From: Bacteroidota bacterium
GTDB taxonomy: Bacteria; Bacteroidota; Bacteroidia; Bacteroidales; JAAUTT01
Assembly: GCA_023429135.1 (NCBI GenBank)
Contig: JAEYWD010000002.1
Coordinates: 1-64,000, forward strand
Direction: 5' to 3'
Length of the DNA stretch: 64,000 bases
Position numbers and translations under genes: made by a program. The number at the start of each line of letters is the position of its first letter. The stretch's first letter is position 1. The notes under the pieces are model-generated. The model did no database searches. It saw only the letters and a program-made list of their open reading frames with translations, and was not told where the DNA came from. Shown here piece after piece: positions 43,388-54,000 of this stretch.

Positions 43388-43864
43388 TTAATCTATCAAA
43401 GGTTTTAGCTCTTCTTTAAAGTCGTATTGCAGATCTTCGTGAAGCTGACTGATGCTTTTTGCAATTTTTAAGAGTTGGCGGTCATAAAGATTGGCAAGTG
43501 TTGTGCTCGACCGGTATCTGACTCCGCACGATCTGAATTTTTTGCAGTAATAAATCAGCAGTTCAACCTCAGTTTGCTTGTTCCCGGAATATTTGATGTG
43601 TTTATTGGTCTCCCTCAGTATTTTTCGAAGGGTTTTCTTTGCCTGATACAGATTATACCGGTTTACTCCATCAAATAATTCATCTATCATTTCTTTCACA
43701 CCGCATATATAGGAACTCTCGTCGTGGGCTTCGAACAAAAGATAAGTAAGCAACTCTTTGTTTTCCTTCTTATACTTGGCTAAATGAATACATAACTCAA
43801 GCAACCGTGGTGGTGTAAGAGATTTCAGTTCGTTTTTTAATTCGCTCAGAGAAGCAGCTTTCAT
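43388..43864 (-). CDS. Conserved hypothetical helical protein (DUF6155-like)
   Basis: The 158-residue protein is all-helical, charged and lacks a signal peptide. Its opening LKNELKSLTPPRLLELCIHLAKYKKENKELLTYLLFEAHDE and later ETNKHIKYSGNKQTEVELLIYYCKKFRSC match, as far as I recall, a widespread small Bacteroidetes family (DUF6155). No function is known. A consensus -7 box TAACTTTG lies just upstream. It is not clearly part of an operon. Confidence 0.75.
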   Translation of the reverse strand: MKAASLSELKNELKSLTPPRLLELCIHLAKYKKENKELLTYLLFEAHDESSYICGVKEMIDELFDGVNRYNLYQAKKTLRKILRETNKHIKYSGNKQTEVELLIYYCKKFRSCGVRYRSSTTLANLYDRQLLKIAKSISQLHEDLQYDFKEELKPLID

Positions 43865-43880
43865 GTTTTTAGTATTCAGG

Positions 43881-43888
43881 CAAAGTTA
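43881..43888 (-). promoter_or_regulatory. -7 box of the DUF6155-like gene
   Basis: TAACTTTG followed by CC on the minus strand fits TAnnTTTG(C), 17 bp upstream of the start. No -33 TTG is seen at normal distance. Confidence 0.45.
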
Positions 43889-44041
43889 CAAATGTTTGCA
43901 ATTATAAGAATTGACCGGCGGGTCTAATGTTTTTTATCAACATACCATCCAGAAACCCGGCTGACGTGTTTTATTACAGAAGGCTACACTTCGTTATTAT
44001 ATAACCTTATGCCTGAATATATAAGTAATTTAAGCTAACCC

Positions 44042-47000
44042 ATGAAAAGATTATTAACGTTATTGATTATTATTGAACATATTACAACCTTGTCGGCACA
44101 GGAAAATCAACCTGAAATACAAGGTATTTTAAGAACCGGAGAAACGCTAACCGCTGTTTATTCCTCGGGAATATTTATCCGAAATACTTACGTTTGGGAA
44201 ACGGCCGACGATCAAAACGGCATACAAGGCGTTAAGGAAGTTGGCAAAACTCAAACTTACAAATTACTACCCGAGGATGCCGGAAAGTTCATCCGGGTGG
44301 AAGTTACCAGTTTTAATTTCTGGGGCCGTAAAACTGTTGCTTACAGTGACTGGAAAGGGCCGGTAAGGAACAGTGTGCCGATTATTAAAGGTACCGTTAC
44401 AATTTCCGGGACACTCAAAACCGGAAATACAGCCTATGCAAATTATGTGTACGATCCAAATAATTACGGCGAATCGGGCACTACCTTCAAGTGGTTTATG
44501 GCCGATAGCCCGACAGGTTCGGGATCTACCCCGGTTTCCGGCGGAGGTGCATCGTTGGAGTTGCAGATAATCCTGGAGAATAAATACTTAAGAGTGGAGA
44601 TTACCCCCAAAGATGTTAACGGTGTAGCTGGGTCGACTTATACTAGCTCCTGGTATGGCCCGATACAAAAAACAGAACAGATTAATAATCCGCCATTAGC
44701 CACGGGCGTAAGAATACGGGGTAATCCTGTATACTGCGGAGTTTTAACAGGTTTATACGATTATTCTGATAGCGAATCGGATGCCGAAGGCGCCAGCAGC
44801 TTCCGATGGTTAAGAGCCGGAGAAGGAGGTACTCCCGAACCCATACCTAACGCAACTTCAAACAGCTATACCGTAACTACCGATGATAAGGGCAAATACA
44901 TCTATTTTGAAGTAACTCCAAAAGCGGTTTCAGGTAACACATCGGGAGCAGCGGTAATGAGCAATTCCACAAGCCTGATCCAGGGAGATCTGCCAACGGT
45001 TACTTTCACGGGCGTTTCATCAATATGCGAAGGTACAAATACTTTCATAACCCTCACCTTTACAGGAAATCCGCCCTTTAACCTGGAATACACTAACGGA
45101 ATTAAAACTTCGAACGTTACAACATCGCAATATAGCTATCAGCTTGCTATCAATAGCGGCGGAACTTATAAAGGAACAAAACTTACTGATGTGCTGAATT
45201 GTCCGGTAACCAATCTACCATCGACGCTTGTTATATCGTCCAAACCATTGCCAAACCTCGATTTCTCAGTTGATAACACATGTTATACAACCGATTCAAC
45301 AATTTTCAGAAACAATAGTAATCCAAAGGCCAATATAAAGAACTGGAGCTGGAATTTTGGCGAAGCTGCTTCCAATCAAAATACATCGGCTAAAGAAATA
45401 CCAAAACATAAATACTCTGCTCCGGGAAACTACCAGGTATGGCTTGCCGGAGAGAATACCGAAGGTTGCCGCGACACCACCTTTAAAACCATCGCACTGG
45501 GCGAAAAACCTGCTGCCGATTTAACCTGGAATAATGAATGTTACACACCCAACATGAATGTTGCATTTCAGGACAAAAGTGTGAGCAGTACTAAAATTTC
45601 GAAATATGCCTGGCGGCTCAGTAATTCGGGTACAATAATTAAAGAGGCATCGGGCAATGAATTAACCCATGCTTTTGCGGCTGCCGGAAAATTTGATATT
45701 AAGCTGAAGGTTACCACGGAACTGGGTTGTTCCGATAGCATTACCAAGGTTTTTGCCACAAAACCTATCGTCCGGCTACAAAATGGAATGCCGACGGATG
45801 ACTTTGAATCCAATCCCGGCTGGACTATTGAAAATACCTATAAAAATAATTGGTACAGAGGAGATCCGCCAGGAACAACTATAAGTTCGCCGCATTCGGG
45901 TTCAAACGCTTTTTATACTTATTTTCCCGAAAAGAGACAAAACCAGCAATTGATTGCGACCAGTAACTGCTTTGATTTTACAGGCATTGAAACCCCGTTT
46001 GCCGAAATGTGGGTTAACTACTCGGCTCAGGACGCAAAAGAAGGAGCAGTGTTACAATATTTGCAGGATGGATCTCAAAGCTGGACCACCATAGGCGGAC
46101 TCAATTCAGGGTTAAACTGGTATAATGCCGGTAATATTACATCCAAACCTGGTGGCAGTACGACCGGATGGTCGGGCAATTCGGCAGGCTGGAAACAGGT
46201 AAGGCATAGTCTCGATTTAAGTAATAAAACCAATGTTCGTTTCCGGATTGTTTATGCAAGTACAGTGGATGCAGCAGGCGACGGCTTTGCTTTCGACGAT
46301 TTTTATATCGGCCAGCGGGCTAAAAAAGTACTTGTAGAGTATTTCACCAACCTGTCGGATGCCTTTTCGAACCAAAGCAATTTTGTTCTCGATAGTATTT
46401 TAAATAAGTCGGGATCTGTGGCCATCCCCATTCAATATCACACCTCGTTCCCCGGATCCGATTCGCTTAACGACGATAATAAAGCTAATCCCGCCGCACG
46501 CACCCTTTACTACGGAATTGGAAAAGTTCCTGTAAGCATCGTGGATGGCGGAAATATTCAGAGTTATTCGTACGATTTTTCGACCCGGAAAATGACTTCG
46601 ACCGACATCATCAACCGCTCTTTTGATGATCCAAGGTTCAATCTGAAAATTACATCGGGCATATTGAATAACACAGTAACCGGGAATGTGAAGTTAACAG
46701 CGTTGCGTAACCTTACAAACCTCGAAAGCACTTTACATATTGCCTTTGTAGAGGATATTAATACTGTTATTAACGGAAAGAAGATCACTCTAAGAAATGT
46801 ATTAAAATACATGTATCCTTCGGCTGGAGGGTCACCACTGGCCTCAACCTGGATAAAGGACCAGACTCTGGAGATACCGTTCGCGTGGGATATTGCCAAC
46901 GTTTATAATAAATCAAAAACCAAAGTAGTTGCCTTTATTCAGCATAATACCACCAAAGAAATCTATCAAACCGAAATGGCAGTAAATTCAGCGCTCACCT

Positions 47001-47269
47001 CAACCGAAGATTTAAGCAAAGGTGTCCTGAAAATATATCCTAATCCGGCATCCGATTACATCTGGATTGACTTTGGAGTTGAACTCGAAAACCGATGCCT
47101 TATCTCAATCATCACCTCAACAGGCAAAACGATTAAGGAAGAAATGATGGAACGAGGAATTTCAAACGCTGGCATCACAGTATCCGATCTTCCTTCGGGT
47201 ATCTATTATTTGAAAATTTCCGATGCGCAACAACCTTCTAAGACAGTAAGATTTATTGTTAACCGTTGA
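44042..47269 (+). CDS. Large multidomain T9SS cargo protein (Ig/PKD repeats, Omp28-like, type-A tail)
   Basis: The 1075-residue protein starts with a signal peptide (residues 1-20). Three related Ig-like repeats of about 95 residues follow (20-310; each has a GTLKTGNTAYANY-like strand and ends ...YSDWKGPV or ...SWYGPI). Then come PKD-type domains with NWSWNFGEAAS and YAWRLSNSGT (about 390-570), a MAM/jelly-roll region (about 580-760, with FAFDDFYIGQRAKK), an Omp28-like region (VLVEYFTNLSDAFSNQ, 765-970) and a type-A T9SS sorting tail with LKIYPNPASDYIWIDF...LPSGIYYLKI. It should be exported and attached to the cell surface. The function is not known. Confidence 0.85.
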   Translation: MKRLLTLLIIIEHITTLSAQENQPEIQGILRTGETLTAVYSSGIFIRNTYVWETADDQNGIQGVKEVGKTQTYKLLPEDAGKFIRVEVTSFNFWGRKTVAYSDWKGPVRNSVPIIKGTVTISGTLKTGNTAYANYVYDPNNYGESGTTFKWFMADSPTGSGSTPVSGGGASLELQIILENKYLRVEITPKDVNGVAGSTYTSSWYGPIQKTEQINNPPLATGVRIRGNPVYCGVLTGLYDYSDSESDAEGASSFRWLRAGEGGTPEPIPNATSNSYTVTTDDKGKYIYFEVTPKAVSGNTSGAAVMSNSTSLIQGDLPTVTFTGVSSICEGTNTFITLTFTGNPPFNLEYTNGIKTSNVTTSQYSYQLAINSGGTYKGTKLTDVLNCPVTNLPSTLVISSKPLPNLDFSVDNTCYTTDSTIFRNNSNPKANIKNWSWNFGEAASNQNTSAKEIPKHKYSAPGNYQVWLAGENTEGCRDTTFKTIALGEKPAADLTWNNECYTPNMNVAFQDKSVSSTKISKYAWRLSNSGTIIKEASGNELTHAFAAAGKFDIKLKVTTELGCSDSITKVFATKPIVRLQNGMPTDDFESNPGWTIENTYKNNWYRGDPPGTTISSPHSGSNAFYTYFPEKRQNQQLIATSNCFDFTGIETPFAEMWVNYSAQDAKEGAVLQYLQDGSQSWTTIGGLNSGLNWYNAGNITSKPGGSTTGWSGNSAGWKQVRHSLDLSNKTNVRFRIVYASTVDAAGDGFAFDDFYIGQRAKKVLVEYFTNLSDAFSNQSNFVLDSILNKSGSVAIPIQYHTSFPGSDSLNDDNKANPAARTLYYGIGKVPVSIVDGGNIQSYSYDFSTRKMTSTDIINRSFDDPRFNLKITSGILNNTVTGNVKLTALRNLTNLESTLHIAFVEDINTVINGKKITLRNVLKYMYPSAGGSPLASTWIKDQTLEIPFAWDIANVYNKSKTKVVAFIQHNTTKEIYQTEMAVNSALTSTEDLSKGVLKIYPNPASDYIWIDFGVELENRCLISIITSTGKTIKEEMMERGISNAGITVSDLPSGIYYLKISDAQQPSKTVRFIVNR

Positions 47270-47335
47270 AAAAAAACGGGTATTTGGCTACGTGTCTGAA
47301 AAAGGTTAAATTTATAAAACTCTTAAACAAACAAT

Positions 47336-48100
47336 ATGGCGCTCTATCCAGCTCTTTTTATAGGCCACGGCAACCCAATGAATGCATTGGAAACAAACGA
47401 ATTCAGTCTGGAATGGGAACAACTGGGCGCCAAACTTCAGCAACCCAAAAGTATTGTATGCATCTCGGCTCATTGGACCACCCAGGAACCCATGATTACT
47501 GCCATGGACGAGCCAAGGACCATTCACGACTTCTATGGTTTCCCCGATGAACTGAGCCAGGTACAATATCCCTCTCCGGGAAACCCTGTGCTTGCGCAGG
47601 AGATTTGCCACCATACCCATAGCAAAATTAAACCCGATCTAAGATGGGGAATCGATCATGGAACTTGGTCCATCCTAAAACAAATGTTTCCCGATGCAGA
47701 AATTCCGGTAATTCAATTAAGTATATCGAACAATCTTACACCCAAGGAACACTTTGAACTCGGCGAACAGTTGAAATATCTCCGCACTCAGAATGTTTTG
47801 GTGCTTGGCTCGGGAAATATTGTACATAACCTTGGTAAGATCAAATGGGCCGATGAAGCTTATCCCTGGGCTGAGGAATTCGACGAGCTTGTGAAGCAAA
47901 AAATTACCAGTCGCGATTTTGATACTCTGATAAACTACCAGAATTTACCTCAGGCAAGTCTTTCAATACCAACACCAGAGCATTATCTGCCAATGTTGTA
48001 TATCCTGGGGATGATAAATCCTCACTCCAATATCAGTTTCTTTTGCGAAAATGTAACCATGGGTGCTATTTCTATGACCAGCTTTATGGTTGAAAATTGA
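47336..48100 (+). CDS. ygiD: 4,5-DOPA extradiol dioxygenase-like protein (YgiD)
   Basis: The 254-residue protein has the LigB-type fold: ALFIGHGNPMNALE at the start with the metal histidine, SAHWTTQEPMITAM, IHDFYGFPDELSQVQYPSPG, WGIDHGTWSIL and VLGSGNIVHNLG. It belongs to the DODA/YgiD class of zinc- or iron-dependent ring-opening enzymes that act on catechols. The physiological substrate in bacteria is uncertain. It is 66 bp downstream of the T9SS cargo gene and may be co-transcribed with it. Confidence 0.9.
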   Translation: MALYPALFIGHGNPMNALETNEFSLEWEQLGAKLQQPKSIVCISAHWTTQEPMITAMDEPRTIHDFYGFPDELSQVQYPSPGNPVLAQEICHHTHSKIKPDLRWGIDHGTWSILKQMFPDAEIPVIQLSISNNLTPKEHFELGEQLKYLRTQNVLVLGSGNIVHNLGKIKWADEAYPWAEEFDELVKQKITSRDFDTLINYQNLPQASLSIPTPEHYLPMLYILGMINPHSNISFFCENVTMGAISMTSFMVEN

Positions 48101-48153
48101 ATTTATCGACTGAAACAGATACAATATTAAACTCAAAAATTATCTAAAATCAT

Positions 48154-48161
48154 TAGATTTG
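48154..48161 (+). promoter_or_regulatory. -7 box of the M28 peptidase gene
   Basis: TAGATTTG matches TAnnTTTG, 19 bp before the start codon. No -33 TTG at usual distance. Confidence 0.35.
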
Positions 48162-48180
48162 AAGCTTTCAAACTTAACCT

Positions 48181-49566
48181 ATGAAAGCTTTTAGATCTCT
48201 TTGTTTTCTCCTGATATTCGGACTATCGTCCTGTGTGGTGTTTTCGCAGGAACCGGACTCGGTGCTTATTTCGCGAATTTACCGTGAAGCATTAACCAAC
48301 ACATGGTCGTATAATGTTCTGAAACAGCTTTGTAAAGAAGCGCCACACCGCCTCGCAGGTTCAGAGGGCTCATTGAAAGCAGTGCATCTGATGTATCAAA
48401 AGCTGTTGCCCATTGCCGACACTGTTTATCTTCAGGAAGTAACAGCTAAAAGATGGTTGCGTGGGAAAAAAGAGGTTGTTGAAATTATTGCCAGCGGAAA
48501 ACGAAGAAATATAACAGGACTAGCTTTGGGAGGATCAATAGGAACCGGCGATAAAGGTATCAGGGCTCAGGTAATAGAAGTGCAAGGAATAGAAGAATTA
48601 GCAAAAATTGGTCACGAGAAAATACAGGGTAAAATCGTATTTTTCAACTTAGCTATGGACCCGATGGATATGAGTCCGGGCCGGCAATATGGCAAGGCCG
48701 GAAGCCAGCGATTCTCCGGAGCCGAAAGAGCTGCATACTATGGGGCAAAGGCTACCCTGGTGCGCTCTCTCTCCAACAGTTTGAGTGAACATCCGCACAC
48801 GGGAATTATGCGTTATGTGGATTCAATTCCAAAAATACCGGCTATCTCCATAAGTACCATAGAAGCAGAAAATTTAAGCAAGCAGTTAACTGAAGATCCG
48901 AATCTCGAAGTCGCGATTAAGACATGGTGCACCTTTCCTCCCGATGAAAAGTCGTTTAACGTAATTGCTGAAATTAAAGGTGCTGAAAAACCTGAAGAAG
49001 TGATAACCGTGGGAGGTCACCTCGATAGCTGGGATATAGGCGAGGGCGCTCACGATGATGGCGCTGGTTGTATGCATAGCATGGAAACTTTACGGATCAT
49101 CAAATCCCTGGGAATTAAAACAAAACGAACCATCCGCGTCGTTTTATTCATGGACGAAGAAATGCACCAGGTTGGAGGAAGAAAATATGCGCAATGGGTT
49201 AAAGAACGTAACGAGAAGATTTATGCCGCTATTGAATCGGACAGTGGAGGAGCTATGCCTATAGGTTTTGGATGTTCGGCAAGCGAGCAACAATTTGCTC
49301 AATTCCTTCAAATAAGACCTCTGCTCGAACCCTATGGAGTAAAACAATTCCGCAATGGAGGCGGAGGTGTTGATATCCGGTTTTTAAGCGAAATGAATGT
49401 CCCTTTGATGCACCTGATACCGGAACCTCAACGGTATTTTGAATTCCACCACTCGGCCAACGACACATTTGAAAAAATCAGTTTCAGAGAACTGCAGCTA
49501 GGGTGCGCCACCATGGCAGCTATGGTGGTAATGCTCGACCTGAAAGACAGTTTTAATTTAATGTGA
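48181..49566 (+). CDS. Secreted M28 family zinc metallopeptidase (carboxypeptidase Q-like)
   Basis: The 461-residue protein has an N-terminal export signal (MKAFRSLCFLLIFGLSSCVVFSQ) with a possible lipobox LSSC, so it could be a lipoprotein or be cleaved after FSQ. A PA-like insert (residues about 140-230) precedes the M28 catalytic domain. The zinc ligands and base are visible: GGHLDSWDIGEGAHDDGAGC, FMDEEMHQVGGR, ESDSGG and the late FHHSANDTF. It would remove amino acids or dipeptides from peptides in the periplasm or at the surface. Confidence 0.92.
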   Translation: MKAFRSLCFLLIFGLSSCVVFSQEPDSVLISRIYREALTNTWSYNVLKQLCKEAPHRLAGSEGSLKAVHLMYQKLLPIADTVYLQEVTAKRWLRGKKEVVEIIASGKRRNITGLALGGSIGTGDKGIRAQVIEVQGIEELAKIGHEKIQGKIVFFNLAMDPMDMSPGRQYGKAGSQRFSGAERAAYYGAKATLVRSLSNSLSEHPHTGIMRYVDSIPKIPAISISTIEAENLSKQLTEDPNLEVAIKTWCTFPPDEKSFNVIAEIKGAEKPEEVITVGGHLDSWDIGEGAHDDGAGCMHSMETLRIIKSLGIKTKRTIRVVLFMDEEMHQVGGRKYAQWVKERNEKIYAAIESDSGGAMPIGFGCSASEQQFAQFLQIRPLLEPYGVKQFRNGGGGVDIRFLSEMNVPLMHLIPEPQRYFEFHHSANDTFEKISFRELQLGCATMAAMVVMLDLKDSFNLM

Positions 49567-49872
49567 GATTGAATAAAACAACTTTGCCAAACATCAGATC
49601 ATAAAGTTAAAATAGAGGACCAGTTTAGAAAAGTACGGGGAAAACAATAGTCCACAGCTACACGGCTGCTAAACTGCAGAGCCGCGGACCTTTTTGTAGA
49701 TATTCAGGTATAAAATCCTCTTTAGCTGCATCGCGGAGACCTTTATCCCCCGTATATTCCGAGTGATCCAAAATTAGCTTGTAAGGTTTTTCTATCAAGG
49801 TTAGAGAAAATGAAAATAAGTCCTTTCCCCAGAAAAGGTCGAACTCGCTTTGTTAAGCTGCTGAGTGGAGTT
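49567..49872. other. Intergenic region between peptidase and carbamate kinase genes
   Basis: No gene is seen. At about 49663-49697 CGGCT and AGCCG plus outer gtcc/ggac arms are followed by CTTTTTG, a weak terminator for the M28 gene. A 106-codon frame at 49810-50130 is antisense to the carbamate kinase gene and is a shadow. Confidence 0.4.
49663..49697 (+). terminator. Candidate terminator of the M28 peptidase gene
   Basis: CGGCT (49663-49667) pairs with AGCCG (49680-49684), with extra imperfect outer pairing, followed by CTTTTTG. Moderate quality because of the long loop. Confidence 0.4.
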
Positions 49873-50838
49873 TTATCTTCTTTCGTCCTCGTACTCCATG
49901 GTTATTTTGGAGCCGTATTTTTTATCTTCGAGTTTGGTGGCCTCAGTAATCACACTTTTCTGTCCGCCATTTTCAACAAACTGAATAGCCGCTCTTATTT
50001 TAGGAGCCATACTTCCTTCGCCGAACACGCCGGCATCGAGATATTTCCGGGCATCGTTCCGGTCGAGAAACTCAAGTATCTGCTGGTCGGGCTTTTTGTA
50101 ATTGAGGTAGATGTACGGAACATCGGTTAATATATAGAACTCATCGGCTTTGATATGCGAGGCAAGTAAAGCTGAAGCAAGATCCTTATCTATCACGGCT
50201 TCGGCAGGACGAACATTTCCTACCTCGTCGATATACACCGGAATCCCTCCACCTCCTGAAGCTATTACAATGGTTCCCTGCCGGGCCATAGTTTCAACAA
50301 CCTTTTCGTTCATAATGGCAATAGGCTTTGGAGATGGAACCACTCTGCGCCAGCCTCCTTGCGACTTTTGCTCTTCCTTGAAAATCCAGCCTTTCTTTTC
50401 GGTAAGTTCGTTTTTCTGCTCTTCGTTATATATTTTACCTACCCGTTTGGATGGATTTTTAAATGCCTCATCTTCAATATTGACAACGGCCATTGTAACC
50501 AGCGTGACCACTTCATGCGGAAGATTATGCTTGTGCAATACCATGTGCATCATGCGTTCAATCATGTAGCCGATGCTTCCCTGCGAGAGGGCAACGCACA
50601 CGTCCAACGGCATCTGCGGAATATTGTAAACCGACTCGCCGGCATCGTTCTGCATCAGGATGTTCCCCACCTGAGGACCGTTTCCATGGGTTATGACAAT
50701 ATTATAGCCTTCCTTTAAAAGAAACACAAGATTCTCGAGAGTTTCGAGGGTATTTTGTTCCTGTTCGTCGATAGTACCACTTTGGTTATCTCTCAAAAGG
50801 GCATTTCCCCCCAGCGCAATTACAGCCAATTTACTCAT
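49873..50838 (-). CDS. arcC: Carbamate kinase
   Basis: The 321-residue protein has the amino-acid kinase fold: LAVIALGGNALLRDNQSGTIDEQ, ITHGNGPQVGNILMQND, IASGGGGIPVYID, AEAVIDKDLASALLA and the final EATKLEDK. It makes ATP from carbamoyl phosphate at the end of the arginine deiminase pathway. Arginine deiminase is at 30.4-31.6 kb on the other strand. The catabolic ornithine carbamoyltransferase that links the two is not in the window. It is probably monocistronic. Confidence 0.95.
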   Translation of the reverse strand: MSKLAVIALGGNALLRDNQSGTIDEQEQNTLETLENLVFLLKEGYNIVITHGNGPQVGNILMQNDAGESVYNIPQMPLDVCVALSQGSIGYMIERMMHMVLHKHNLPHEVVTLVTMAVVNIEDEAFKNPSKRVGKIYNEEQKNELTEKKGWIFKEEQKSQGGWRRVVPSPKPIAIMNEKVVETMARQGTIVIASGGGGIPVYIDEVGNVRPAEAVIDKDLASALLASHIKADEFYILTDVPYIYLNYKKPDQQILEFLDRNDARKYLDAGVFGEGSMAPKIRAAIQFVENGGQKSVITEATKLEDKKYGSKITMEYEDERR

Positions 50839-51086
50839 AACATTACGGAATAAGCTTTAGTAGATGTATTAACGCTAAAATAAAATAAAGTTCAGCGATT
50901 TAATATGCTTAAAATCATACGGGAATGTGATAGAAAGAAGTGGTTTGTAATCATACCGGATAAAAAGGAATTTGAATTAGCACATAAAGAATAAAAAGGA
51001 ATAGTTTTGTCTGCAGTCCTCAGACCACTCCCTATAGCAATCAGGCGAACTGGGCAAATTCTCCAATTAGCAAAGTAACCAGGTAT

Positions 51087-54000
51087 TTAATACAGATGTT
51101 TGTTTATAATTGATAATAATAAGCTATTTTTTAGAGGTTTGCTAATATAACCAACACACCCCGAATCCATAGCTTTCTTCTTATCCTCAGAAGCAGCATA
51201 AGCAGTTTGGACAATAATTCTCAAATCCGGCTTATGTCGCTTTATCTGGATGATAGCTTCATATCCACTTATATCCGGAAGGCCAATATCCATTAACACT
51301 ATATCTATTTGCCGGTTTAAAGACAATTGAACCGCTTCCATGCCATATTTGACAGATAAAATATTTATACCTGTATCAGCAAGTATTTCTTTGATATATT
51401 CTGCATTATAAATATCATCTTCAACTACCAGTATGGTTTTGCCAGAGAAATCGTATTTTTCGGGTTCTTCAGCATGTGTAGGCTCCTGCCGCAATTGCTC
51501 AGTTGTTTGATAAGAAATTGTAAAAGAAAATGTACTACCTTTATTGGGTTCTGATTCGAACCAGAGTTCGCCTCCTAACAAACTTACCAATCCTTTAACT
51601 ATTGACAACCCAAGGCCGGTACCTCCGATCGTTTGGTTTGTTTTTTGGTTTAACTGGGCAAAACGTTCAAAAACCAATTTTTGCTTGTCGGGTGGTATGC
51701 CAATACCAGTGTCCGATACGTAAAAAACAAGTTCACCCTTGTCATTGATTTTACAACCGCCTTCAATAATGCCCTTATCCGTAAATTTGAAAGCATTGCC
51801 GATAAGGTTGATGAATATTTGTTTCAACTTTACTATGTCAGTTACTATTACACATCCTGATGGAATGTTATGGGCTTGCAAGCTAAACTTAATATGTTGC
51901 TTCCCCATGCGTATCTGATATTCGTTGAAAAAAGATGTAAGTTCTGTAAATAAATCATGCAGGTTACATTCCTCCATAGTAACAGGTAATTGGCCTGATT
52001 CAATTTTGGCAATGTCGAGTATATCATTAATTAAGTTGAGCAAATCATTACAACGCTGCCGTATGATTTCAGAAAATTTTTCAAGTTTTGGTTTGTTGTT
52101 GTAATTATTGACCAATAGTTCGGAGAAACCCATAATAGCATTCATTGGAGTGCGGATTTCGTGGCTCATGTTATGCAAAAATGCTGTTTTAAGCTTGTCG
52201 CTTTCTTCGGCCCGTTCTTTAGCAATTAAAAGATCCTCATTGGTTTGGCATAACTTTTTATTTATCGCGGCATATTCCTCATTAAGTGCATAGTATTCAT
52301 TGTTTTTCTTCATTAGCTCTTTGTTTAAAGCCAAATATTCGTCATTTTTTTTGTTGAGTAAAAGTTCGGCCTGTTTACGCTCAGAAATATCGCGCACAAC
52401 AACCAGAACTTCGCTGTCCGAAAGTGCAATTACCCGTCCTTCAAAGTACCGGTATTGGTTGTTCATTACAAGGTTGTACTCAAAAAAAGCTACTTTATTT
52501 ATTTTAAGAGCATTTTCGATAGCTTCAGCAGCTAATTTGGAAACGCTTTTAGGGAAAACGTCAACGATGGATCTCCCCATAAAATGATCAGGAGGAACGT
52601 GCAGCTCCATGTTCTCGGGTTTGCGAAAGTCGTTAATAATACCCGTTTTATGGACTCGAAACAAGAGGTCTGGTACAGCATTAACAATCGCCCTGTTTTC
52701 TAATTCACTCTTGCATAGATCCCGAAACATTAATAAACTTGTTAATGCATCACTCAATCTCCTGCTGATTTCCTGAAACAACCTTTTCTCATCCGGGGTC
52801 CAGGTTCGTGGATAAGAGCACTGGTGCATACCAAATACCCAAGGCTTACCTACCTTAGGATAAAGGGGGTAAAAAATTTGAGACTGAACGCAAAATTGCT
52901 TGGCAGTAATTTCATTGATTGGTTTTTCCGTTCCTGCAATATAAATTACCGGTTCTTTTGCATTAAGAGCTTCCCGTAAATCTTCAGCCATGTCCGGAGA
53001 CATTGGTATATCAGTATTCAATATTCCTGCACCAGGATATTCAGGCTTCGTAACTTCCATGGGTACCCGAAACGATGTCGCCTCCGGGTCGCATGGATAA
53101 AACAGCCAAACCCGGTCGCAATCAAAAATTGAAAGTACAACATTAAGAACATCCCTTAACATCTTTTCAATATCGTTTGTTCCTAATATAGCACGGTTTA
53201 CCTGGTCCATTTCTTCTAAAAAACGAAGATATGCCAGGCTCTTTTCCTGCGCCAGTTTGTGTTTTGTTTCAGTTTCAATATATTCCAGGGCAAAAGAAAT
53301 ATCCTTTGCCATTTCGTCCAAAAGTTTTATGTCATCTTCATCGAAAAAATCGGTTTCATCAGCGTATATAAGAAATACACCGACTATGCTATCGAAAACT
53401 TTTAATGGAAAAGAAGCAACTGATCTGTAACCATTCTTCAGGGCATTATCCCGCCAGGGTAGCATATTATCGTCTGTTGCGATATTATTTGATATTTTAT
53501 ACTGGCCTGTTTTTACAGTTGTACCTGCAGGACCTTTACTCTGGATTTCGTCGTTTAAATTGATATTAATTTTTTCAAGGTAATCTCCTAAAGCTCCATT
53601 TGAAGCAACAACATCCACATAATTGGTTTTAAAATTTACCAAACCAATCCATGCCATTTTGAATTTGCCATCTTCAACGGCAATCCGGCAGGCTTCAACC
53701 TGTAATTGTTGGCTGTCGCGGGTCCGGACAATCACTTGATTGATATTGCTTAAAACAGCATAGATACGGTTTAGTTTAAGTATTCGTTCTTTGTCTTGCT
53801 TGCGTTGGGTAATGTTTCTACCAATTCCAAGGATCCCTATAAATTTTCCGTCGTTTTCGTATACCGGGGTTTTTATAGTTTCAAGTATTTCTTTATGTCC
53901 GTCTGCAAAAGTTACTTCTTCTTCATTCACCGAAGGATTTCCGGCAACTTTTGCTTCAAAATCCTTTTGTCGAAAAAAGTCGGCCAACTCTTTGCTTACA

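Noticed and set aside
49810..50130. 106-codon frame antisense to carbamate kinase
   Set aside because: It mirrors the carbamate kinase coding strand and has no independent signal.
50905..50994. 29-codon plus-strand frame MLKIIRECDRKKW...
   Set aside because: Short, without promoter, terminator or recognisable family; kept here only as a possible gene remnant.
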